From: Beijerinckiaceae bacterium
GTDB lineage: Bacteria; Pseudomonadota; Alphaproteobacteria; Rhizobiales; Beijerinckiaceae
Direction of reading: 5' to 3'
Length of the DNA: 64,000 nt
Assembly: GCA_027533425.1 (NCBI GenBank)
Contig: JAPZUD010000001.1
Location: 868,001 to 932,000 of the forward strand
Positions 57,892 through 64,000 of the stretch are shown piece after piece. The notes beneath the pieces were generated by a model, which did no database searches, was not told where the DNA came from, and saw only the letters and a program-made list of their open reading frames with translations. Each line of letters opens with the position of its first letter. Within the stretch, counting starts at the first letter, position 1. A program made the translations under genes and the position numbers.

Positions 57892-58647
57892 TCAGCGGAT
57901 CGAGAAAACGAACGGCTCGTGCGGCTGGGGCTCCAGCAGATGGGTGCCGAGCGGCCCCAGCTCGCGCTTGAACTCGTCGACAGTGCCCGTCAGCGCGGCG
58001 AAGGTGCCGTAATGACAGGGAATCACGGCCTTGGACCGCGGGAAGAAACGCCGCACGGCAAGCGCCGCCGTCGAGGGGCCCATCGTGTAGCGATCCCCGA
58101 TCGGGACGATGACGATGTCCGGCTTGTGCAACTCCTCGATCAGCCCCATCCCGGCGAAAATGTCGGTATCGCCCATGTGATAGACAACCGGCGCGCCGGG
58201 AATGTTGATGATGACGCCGTTCGCCGACCCAAGCGTCTGGAAGATGCCGCGTTCCCATACACCCGACGAGTGATCCGCCCGGACAAGCCGGATCGAGACG
58301 CCGTCATGCTCGACACGGCCACCGGCATTCATGGTCTCCATTGCCAGCGTCTTGCCGGTATCCATGGCTTCCCATTTCGCGGAGAGCCATTGGCCGAGAT
58401 CCCAGTTGCAGAACAGGGTCGCGTCTGTCTCGCGGGCAATGGCCAGGCTGTCGCCGATATGATCGCCATGGCCATGCGTGATGATGATGTCGGTCGTGCC
58501 GGCAATGGCGCGCTCGAATTTCGTGCGGAAATCCCCGTCGCCCTTGCCCTCGAAAACGGGATTGCCGGTAAAGAACGGATCAACGAGGACCTTGCGTCCG
58601 TTGCTGGCGAGCGAAAAGGCCGAGTGACCGAACCACGTGACTTCCAT
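57892..58647 (-). CDS. UPF0173 metal-dependent hydrolase (MBL fold)
   Basis: A 251-residue metallo-beta-lactamase-fold protein starting MEVTWFGHSAFSL. The dimetal site has THGHGDHIGD (HxHxDH), ADHSSGV (His), MGDTDIF (Asp) and PCHYGTF (His). Length and motifs match the widespread UPF0173 (YtkL-like) family, whose true substrate is unsettled. It lies about 100 bases upstream of gatC and is divergent from ruvX. Confidence 0.95.
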   Translation of the reverse strand: MEVTWFGHSAFSLASNGRKVLVDPFFTGNPVFEGKGDGDFRTKFERAIAGTTDIIITHGHGDHIGDSLAIARETDATLFCNWDLGQWLSAKWEAMDTGKTLAMETMNAGGRVEHDGVSIRLVRADHSSGVWERGIFQTLGSANGVIINIPGAPVVYHMGDTDIFAGMGLIEELHKPDIVIVPIGDRYTMGPSTAALAVRRFFPRSKAVIPCHYGTFAALTGTVDEFKRELGPLGTHLLEPQPHEPFVFSIR

Positions 58648-58763
58648 GGCGTTCTCCTTCCTTCACATCTTTCATGCGACGTGTCGCCGATAACCGTTTA
58701 TGGGGTTGCCGGAGGAAGGCCAAGCCTTTTTTGCAACGCACAAACCCGCGGGAGCTGGTACGC

Positions 58764-59291
58764 ATGAAGCCGGGCGGAGCCGAGGAACTGACGATCGAGG
58801 CCCTGACCGCCAGGCTCGGCCCGGGTGAGAGGCTGCTGGGGCTCGATCTCGGCGAGAAGACGGTCGGGCTCGCCCTGTCGGATGTCGAGCGGCGGATTGC
58901 CACCGCCTTCCGCACCCTCCCGCGCCGGAAATTCCGCGAGGACTGGACCGAGCTATCCGCGATCATCGCGCAGCACCGGGTGGCGGCCCTCGTGCTCGGC
59001 CTGCCGCTCAACATGGATGGCAGCTCCGGTCCGCGCGTCCAGGCGACGCGCACCTATGCGCGCAACATCCGGCAGGTCAGCCCGATCCCGATCCTGTTCT
59101 GGGACGAGCGGCTCTCCACTGTCGCGGCGGAACGGGCGCTGCTTTCGGTGGATCTTTCCCGGGCGAAGCGCGCGGCAATCATCGATGCAACCGCCGCCGC
59201 CTTCATCCTCCAGGGTGTGCTCGACCGGCTTCGCCACGAGACAAGGCGGATGACACAGGAAGAAAGGCCGCAAGAAGAAGGGGAGGCCTGA
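58764..59291 (+). CDS. ruvX: RuvX (YqgF) putative Holliday junction resolvase / pre-16S rRNA nuclease
   Basis: A 175-residue RNase-H-fold protein from the ATG at 58764 (GGGAG upstream). Conserved motifs are LGLDLGEKTVGLALSD (first catalytic Asp), LGLPLNMDGSSGPR, WDERLSTVAAERAL (Glu) and KRAAIIDATAAAFILQGVLD (Asp). YqgF is linked to 16S rRNA 5'-end maturation and to Holliday-junction resolution. The stop lies within a hairpin. Confidence 0.95.
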   Translation: MKPGGAEELTIEALTARLGPGERLLGLDLGEKTVGLALSDVERRIATAFRTLPRRKFREDWTELSAIIAQHRVAALVLGLPLNMDGSSGPRVQATRTYARNIRQVSPIPILFWDERLSTVAAERALLSVDLSRAKRAAIIDATAAAFILQGVLDRLRHETRRMTQEERPQEEGEA

Positions 59292-59300
59292 GCCTCCCCT
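59279..59300 (-). terminator. Terminator of the Tyr-rich protein gene, overlapping the ruvX end
   Basis: A 9-bp perfect stem AGGGGAGGC/GCCTCCCCT with a 4-base loop; on the minus strand it is followed by TCTTCTTCTT, 28 bases past the stop of the gene at 59328. On the plus strand it overlaps the ruvX stop codon. Confidence 0.55.
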
Positions 59301-59327
59301 GATTGCATGCTGGCCTTGGTGGCGGCA

Positions 59328-59798
59328 TCAGCGCATCGAGCCGCCACCGGCGGGATCGCGCACGGAACGGCTGCGGCGCCCCGGATAATACTCGCCCGGC
59401 CCGGCCGGAGCGTAGGTGTAAGGCGTTTCCCGGTCCGGTGTATAGATGATACGACCACCGGCCGGTCCGGATTGCGGATAGTAATAATTCGGAGCCTGAT
59501 AGTATCCGGGATCACGATAATACCGACGATCCTGATAATATCCGTCGTCAACGTAATAGTTCCGGCGCCGTTGCGATTCGGCAATGATCGCGCCGCCGAT
59601 AATCGCGCCACCGATAATTGCACCCGCAGCGAGACCGCGATTGCGCCGCGCCCGGCGCGAGGCCACGTCTTCAACCGGAACGGCTGCCTCGGAACGGAGT
59701 TCCGCAGCATGGGAGAACGGCCCCGCCTGCGCCGGACCCTGCCCGACCACTCCGAGACCAAGTGCAAGCCCGAAAGTCAGACCAGCGAGACGATTCAT
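59328..59798 (-). CDS. Exported glycine-zipper, Tyr-rich protein
   Basis: A 156-residue protein with a signal peptide (MNRLAGLTFGLALGLGVVGQ, cleavage near AQA). A membrane-embedding glycine zipper AGAIIGGAIIGGAIIAES follows a basic RRARRNRG stretch. The rest is a low-complexity Tyr/Pro/Arg-rich region with YYQD, YYRDPGYYQAP and NYYYPQ units. Similar small secreted zipper proteins are common in Rhizobiales, with no defined role. Alone between ruvX and the AEC permease. Confidence 0.75.
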   Translation of the reverse strand: MNRLAGLTFGLALGLGVVGQGPAQAGPFSHAAELRSEAAVPVEDVASRRARRNRGLAAGAIIGGAIIGGAIIAESQRRRNYYVDDGYYQDRRYYRDPGYYQAPNYYYPQSGPAGGRIIYTPDRETPYTYAPAGPGEYYPGRRSRSVRDPAGGGSMR

Positions 59799-59987
59799 GG
59801 GACACCTCCTGTTCGGGTCTCAAGGACCCTTGTGCCGGTCAATCACAACCAGCCACATGATGATGTCATATAGTGGGCGGTGAATAAACCGGCGCTGAAC
59901 ACCGTGGGTTGCTTCCCTTCATGCCGGGCAGCCCGTAGGGAAGGAACAACGCGGCCCGTCGGGCGGCCCAAAGCCTGAACGGCCCTC

Positions 59988-60896
59988 ATGGTTCTCGATT
60001 CCCTGATTTCCGTCTTCGTTGTCATTGCGATCGGCTGGGGCCTGCGACAAAAGGCCCTGCCCGCGGAAGCGGATTGGCAGGGCTTCGAGAAGATCTCGTA
60101 TTACGTCCTTGTGCCGATCCTGATCGCCAAGACGCTGATGTCGGCGAAGCTTGGCGATGTGCCTTTCGCACGGCTTGGCGCTGCGCTGCTCGGGACAATT
60201 GCAATCCTCGGCCTCGCATTGCTCGTCCTGCGCAAGCCGCTGGAACGCGGGCTCCGGGTCGATCCACCGGCCTTCACCAGCATCTTCCAGGGCGTCCTCC
60301 GCTGGAACGCCTTCATCGCGCTTGCCATTTCGGCCAATCTCTACGGCCGCGAAGGCGTAACCCTTGCAGCGGTGGCCATTGCCGCGCTCATCCCGGTCCT
60401 CAATGTGGCTACCGTGATGATCCTGCGCCGGTACGGCACGGGTGGCGGCTCGCTCATGCGGGGGCTGGCCACCAATCCCTTCATTCTCGGCACGCTCGGC
60501 GGACTTGCGCTGAACATGCTGGCCATTCCCCTGCCCCGCGCCCTGTCGCTGTCGCTCGACATCATCGGGCAATGCGCGCTCGGCACCGGGCTCATCCTTG
60601 TCGGGGCCGGTCTGCGCCTGCAGGACCTTCAACGGCCGAGCCCGGCGCTGCTGCTCGCGGTCGGCATCCGGCTGCTGGTCGCTCCGGCCATCGCCTATGG
60701 GCTTGGACGGCTGCTCGGCCTGCAGGGCGCGCAACTGGCGGTCGTCGTGCTCTGCCTCGGTGTCCCCACCGCGACGGCATCCTACCTGCTGGCGCGCCGG
60801 ATGGGCGGCGATGCGCCGCTCATGGCGGCGATCACCACAGCGCAGACCATCGTCTCGATGATCACGCTGCCGCTTATTCTCGCGTCGCTGACATAA
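59988..60896 (+). CDS. AEC-family (auxin efflux carrier type) permease
   Basis: A 302-residue protein with about ten membrane segments. Typical AEC features are the N-terminal MVLDSLISVFVVIAIGWGLRQ, KISYYVLVPILIAKTLM, LATNPFILGTLGGLALNML and the C-terminal VLCLGVPTATASYLLARRMGGD. AEC carriers export or take up organic acids such as malate and malonate. Its last 23 bases overlap the 3' end of the convergent dprA gene. Confidence 0.92.
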   Translation: MVLDSLISVFVVIAIGWGLRQKALPAEADWQGFEKISYYVLVPILIAKTLMSAKLGDVPFARLGAALLGTIAILGLALLVLRKPLERGLRVDPPAFTSIFQGVLRWNAFIALAISANLYGREGVTLAAVAIAALIPVLNVATVMILRRYGTGGGSLMRGLATNPFILGTLGGLALNMLAIPLPRALSLSLDIIGQCALGTGLILVGAGLRLQDLQRPSPALLLAVGIRLLVAPAIAYGLGRLLGLQGAQLAVVVLCLGVPTATASYLLARRMGGDAPLMAAITTAQTIVSMITLPLILASLT

Positions 60897-62043
60897 CCCC
60901 CTGCGCGACACGGTTGCCGGGCAGCCGCTCGATCAAACCCGACAATTCGAGATCGAACAGCGCGCCGGAAAGCGACGCCGCATCCAGCCCGGCCATCCGG
61001 CCGAGTTCATCGATATCGATGGCGCCATGTGTCAGCAGGTCGAGAACGGCATCGGCATGGCCCGGCACAGGCCCGGAAAGGCGGCTGCCTGCACTTTCAG
61101 GCGCGTCTGCGGCGAGAAACAGATCGGGCGCCGGCTCCCGGAACTGGCGAAGGAACGGCCCGGACCGATGCGCAGCCGGTGGCAGGGCGGCCAGCACATC
61201 CGCAACCGACGTAACCAAGGTTGCACCGTCACGCAGAAGGTCGTTCGATCCCTCGCAGCGCGGATCCAGCGGCGAGCCGGGAACAGCCATCACATCACGG
61301 CCCTGCTCGCCCGCCATCCGCGCGGTGATCAACGAGCCGGAGCGTCGGGCCGCCTCGACCACGACAACGCCCAGCGACAATGCCGAGATCAGCCGGTTCC
61401 GGCGGGGAAAATCCTGGCCGCGCGGGCCCTGCCAGAGCCGCATCTCGGACAGGACCAGCCCCTGCTCGGCAATCGCCTCGAACAGTGCCTGGTTCTCCGG
61501 CGGATAGGGCCGCTCGAGGCCGCCGGCGAGCACGGCAACCGTTCCGCCGGCAAGGCTGGCACGATGGGCTTCCGTATCGATGCCGCGCGCGAGGCCCGAG
61601 ACAACGACCAAGCCCGCCTCCGCGAGGCCACTGGCCAGCAGTCCGGCCATTTTCCGCCCGAGCCCCGAAGCATTGCGCGCGCCGACCAGGGCCACGGCAG
61701 CCCGGGCCAGCAAGGCCACCTGGCCCTTCACCGACAGCACCGGCGGCGCGCCGTCCACCGCCCGCATCAGGGCCGGATAATCCGGATCCGGCAGGGCAAG
61801 GAAGCGGATGCCCAGCCGGGCGGCACGCTCGAATTCGGTCTCGATATCGTCACGCCGTGGCACGACCAGCCGGCGCCCCGGCGCGAAGGAGGGATCGGCC
61901 AGCAGGCGCAACGCCTCGGCGGCACTGCCCGCCCGGCGAAGCAAAGTCTCGAATCCGCGCGGGCCAAGCCCTTCGACTCGGGCCAGATGGAGCCAGTCGA
62001 GGCGTTCGCGCGCGTCCAGCGCCCGGCCCGGGGCGGTCGTCAT
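60874..62043 (-). CDS. dprA: DNA-processing protein DprA
   Basis: A 389-residue DprA from the ATG at 62043, which overlaps the plsY stop by four bases (ATGA). The Rossmann-like domain has [38 protein letters not shown] and [18 protein letters not shown]. The C-terminal winged helix is [16 protein letters not shown]-like ([22 protein letters not shown]). DprA loads RecA onto incoming single-stranded DNA and protects it. The length matches the long forms with N-terminal helical domain. Confidence 0.96.
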   Translation of the reverse strand: MTTAPGRALDARERLDWLHLARVEGLGPRGFETLLRRAGSAAEALRLLADPSFAPGRRLVVPRRDDIETEFERAARLGIRFLALPDPDYPALMRAVDGAPPVLSVKGQVALLARAAVALVGARNASGLGRKMAGLLASGLAEAGLVVVSGLARGIDTEAHRASLAGGTVAVLAGGLERPYPPENQALFEAIAEQGLVLSEMRLWQGPRGQDFPRRNRLISALSLGVVVVEAARRSGSLITARMAGEQGRDVMAVPGSPLDPRCEGSNDLLRDGATLVTSVADVLAALPPAAHRSGPFLRQFREPAPDLFLAADAPESAGSRLSGPVPGHADAVLDLLTHGAIDIDELGRMAGLDAASLSGALFDLELSGLIERLPGNRVAQGVMSATRE

Positions 62044-62663
62044 CCCTTCTGGCCGATCCGGCCCTCCGTCCCGGCCAGAAGGCGCTCGATATTCGGGCGG
62101 TGTTTCCACCAGAGCAGGGCCGCCATGGCAAGGAAGATGAGGCTCATTGCCGTGACCTGCCCGCCCAGCCAGTCCAGCACCAGATGGCCGACCGGCAGCA
62201 GGGCCGAGGCGACAAGGGCCGCCAGCGAGGAATACCGCGTGAGAGCGGCCACGGCGAGCCAGATCACGGCAAAGGCGATCAGCCCGGGCCACCAGAGCGC
62301 CAGCAGCACGCCGATGAAGGTGGCGACCCCCTTGCCCCCGGCGAATTTCAGCCAGACCGGATAGAGATGACCGAGAAAGGCCCCCAGACCGGCAACGACG
62401 CCGGCTCCCGCCCCCCAGCGTATGGCCACCCAGACCGCGACGCTGCCCTTGAGGGCATCCAGCAGGAGCGTTGCCGCCGCGAGATCCTTCCGGCCGGTGC
62501 GCAGCACGTTCGTCGCGCCGATATTGCCCGAACCGATCGCGCGGAGATCCGCCGTGCCAGCGAGCCGCGTCAGGATCAACCCGAACGGGATCGAGCCCAG
62601 CAGATAGCCGAAAGCCAGCGCCAGCAGCGCGCCCGCAGCACCCAGTCCCGCCAGTTCGGCCAT
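62040..62663 (-). CDS. plsY: Glycerol-3-phosphate acyltransferase PlsY
   Basis: A 207-residue PlsY with several membrane segments and the three active-site motifs: [20 protein letters not shown] and the GGKG element in [13 protein letters not shown]. It transfers an acyl group from acyl phosphate to glycerol-3-phosphate in the inner membrane, the first step of phospholipid synthesis. dprA overlaps its end. Confidence 0.96.
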   Translation of the reverse strand: MAELAGLGAAGALLALAFGYLLGSIPFGLILTRLAGTADLRAIGSGNIGATNVLRTGRKDLAAATLLLDALKGSVAVWVAIRWGAGAGVVAGLGAFLGHLYPVWLKFAGGKGVATFIGVLLALWWPGLIAFAVIWLAVAALTRYSSLAALVASALLPVGHLVLDWLGGQVTAMSLIFLAMAALLWWKHRPNIERLLAGTEGRIGQKG

Positions 62664-62712
62664 GTACCCTCCGGAATTCGTCTCTGCCCCGGCAAAGCGG
62701 GATTGGGGCGAA

Positions 62713-62744
62713 AACTCATGAAGCAGGCGCTTCCCTTATGAGTT
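62713..62744 (-). terminator. Probable terminator of the dihydroorotase-like gene
   Basis: On the minus strand AACTCATAAG pairs with CTTCATGAGTT (one bulged base) and is followed by TTTTCG. It lies between the stop at 62757 and the plsY start, suggesting plsY has its own promoter. Confidence 0.5.
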
Positions 62745-62756
62745 CTCGCTCCAGCG

Positions 62757-64000
62757 TCATGAAAGGCGATGCACGATGCGCCCCGCCACCAAAGTGGCAA
62801 AGACCTTGCCCGAAAGCCGCGCCTCGTCAAAGGGCGTGTTCTTGCACTTTGACCGCAACCCGGCGGCTTCCACCACCCAGGGGTAGTCCCGGTCCAGAAC
62901 GATGAGATCCGCCGGCGCCCCCCGCGCCATCCGGCCTGTCTCCAGCCCGGCCAGCCGGGCCGGCGCCGCGCTCATCGCCTCGAGCAGGCGCTGCAGGCTG
63001 ATCAACCCGGACTCGACCAGCTGCAAGCCGGCCGAGAGCATGGTTTCCAGCCCGATGGCGCCCGGCTCGCATTCTGCAAAAGTCAGGCGCTTGGTTTCAA
63101 CATCCTGAGGGTTGTGGTCGGAAACAATGATATCGACCAGCCCCTCGGCCAGGGCCTCGACCATGGCCAGCCGGTCCTCCTCGCTGCGCAGTGGCGGGCG
63201 GAGCTTCAGGAAGGTGCGATAGCCACCGATATCCATCTCGTTCAGCGTGAGATGGTTGATCGAGACCCCCGCCGTCACTGGCAGGCCAGCCTGCTTGGCG
63301 CGGCGGATCACGTCGAGGCTCTCGCGGCAGGTGATCATCGCGGCATGGTAACGCCCGCCGGTCAGCTGGACGAGGCGCATGTCACGCTCGAGCATGATCG
63401 TTTCGGCGGCGCGCGGAATGCCGGGCAGGCCGAGCCGCGTCGCGAACTCGCCCTCGTTCATCACCCCCTCGCCGACGAGGTTCGGATCCTCGACATGGTG
63501 GATCACCGGCATGTCGAAAATGCGTGCATAGGTCAGAGACCGGCGCATCACCTGCGCATTGGTGACCGGACGGTCACCATCCGTCACTGCCACGGCACCG
63601 GCTTCCTTCAGCAGGCCGATCTCGCTCATCTCCTGCCCGCGGCAGCCCTTGGTGAGTGCGGCCGCGACGCGGATATGGACGATTCCGGTATCCCTCGCCC
63701 GGCGCAGCACGAAATCGACCACGGCGGGATCGTCGATGACGGGCGAAGTATTCGGCTGGGCGACCACCGTGGTTACCCCGCCCGCTGCCGCCGCCTCGGA
63801 GGCGGAACGGAGCGTCTCGCGATATTCCTCGCCCGGCTCGCCGATAAAGGCCCGGAGATCCACCAGTCCGGGCAGGACAAGCCGTCCCGCGCAATCGAGG
63901 ACCCCTGCATCCGCCACGACACCCGGTGCAGCGAGATCCGGCGAGAAATCCGCAATCCGCCCGCCGGAAACGAGCACGCCCCCAGGCGATTCGAGGCCCG
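62757..64000 (-). CDS. Dihydroorotase-like protein without the HxH motif (PyrC', partial)
   Basis: The 3' end of a gene that continues beyond the right edge; at least 414 residues are visible. The fold is that of type I dihydroorotase/amidohydrolase: GLVDLRAFIGEPGEEYRET, TTVVAQPNTSPVIDD, AALTKGCRGQEMSEIG, VIHHVEDPNL, VSINHLTLNEMD and IVSDHNPQDVETKRL. The metal-binding HxH after strand 1 (normally DxHVHxR) is missing: here DLRAFIG. The noncatalytic dihydroorotase PyrC' (PyrX) that supports aspartate carbamoyltransferase has just this change, and pyrB would be expected upstream. The remaining Lys, His and Asp are kept. The probable pathway is pyrimidine synthesis. Confidence 0.88.
   Translation of the reverse strand, partial: GLESPGGVLVSGGRIADFSPDLAAPGVVADAGVLDCAGRLVLPGLVDLRAFIGEPGEEYRETLRSASEAAAAGGVTTVVAQPNTSPVIDDPAVVDFVLRRARDTGIVHIRVAAALTKGCRGQEMSEIGLLKEAGAVAVTDGDRPVTNAQVMRRSLTYARIFDMPVIHHVEDPNLVGEGVMNEGEFATRLGLPGIPRAAETIMLERDMRLVQLTGGRYHAAMITCRESLDVIRRAKQAGLPVTAGVSINHLTLNEMDIGGYRTFLKLRPPLRSEEDRLAMVEALAEGLVDIIVSDHNPQDVETKRLTFAECEPGAIGLETMLSAGLQLVESGLISLQRLLEAMSAAPARLAGLETGRMARGAPADLIVLDRDYPWVVEAAGLRSKCKNTPFDEARLSGKVFATLVAGRIVHRLS

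Overview
The window is about 64 kb of GC-rich, densely coding bacterial chromosome. It looks like an alphaproteobacterium, most probably of the Hyphomicrobiales (Rhizobiales) type. The reasons are the tig / clpP / clpX / lon cluster, an RNase E with a long acidic insert in its S1 domain, the sufBCDS-sufT cluster led by a second cysteine desulfurase with an Irr-like palindrome upstream, a noncatalytic-looking dihydroorotase beside plsY-dprA, and glnB-glnA. This is inferred from gene content and protein motifs; no search was run. I see no insertion sequence, phage, CRISPR array or rRNA.

Layout. 1-4.1 kb: small exported proteins, an EamA permease, a secreted ClpP-fold protein, tRNA-Asp and tRNA-Val. 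4.3-7.2 kb: a metallophosphoesterase translationally coupled to a Ser/Thr kinase fused to a universal stress domain, then a second secreted ClpP-fold paralog. 7.4-15.3 kb: lon, clpX, clpP, a BenE-type permease, tig (all minus) and tRNA-Leu. 15.7-19.3 kb: a Tat-exported multicopper-oxidase-fold protein that has lost its copper ligands, then glnB and glnA. 19.4-29 kb: phoX with a Pho-box-like site, parE, a chemoreceptor, an LTxxQ protein and an RhlE-type helicase. 29-39.6 kb: the SUF iron-sulfur cluster on the minus strand (cysteine desulfurase, sufB, small membrane protein, sufC, sufD, Yip1-like membrane protein, sufS, sufT, exported protein), a GNAT gene on the other strand, then an A-type carrier and a TfoX protein. 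39.7-51.9 kb: tyrS, a giant AsmA/YhdP-like protein, bcp, an M23 peptidase, prfB with a programmed +1 frameshift, PBP1A and an amidase. 52.4-64 kb: rne, a GST, gatA, gatC, a UPF0173 hydrolase, ruvX, a Tyr-rich exported protein, an AEC permease, dprA, plsY and a dihydroorotase-like gene cut by the window end.

The main functional blocks are protein quality control (tig, clpXP, lon), nitrogen sensing and assimilation (glnB, glnA), Fe-S cluster assembly (suf), cell-wall synthesis and remodelling (PBP1A, AmiC-type amidase, M23 peptidase) and RNA decay (RhlE-type helicase, RNase E).

Most genes are conserved housekeeping genes. The parts most worth a second look are the coupled kinase-USP / phosphatase pair, the two secreted ClpP-fold paralogs, the two membrane-protein genes overlapping sufB/sufD inside the SUF operon together with the 23-bp palindrome upstream of it, the copper-less oxidase, and the dihydroorotase lacking the HxH motif.
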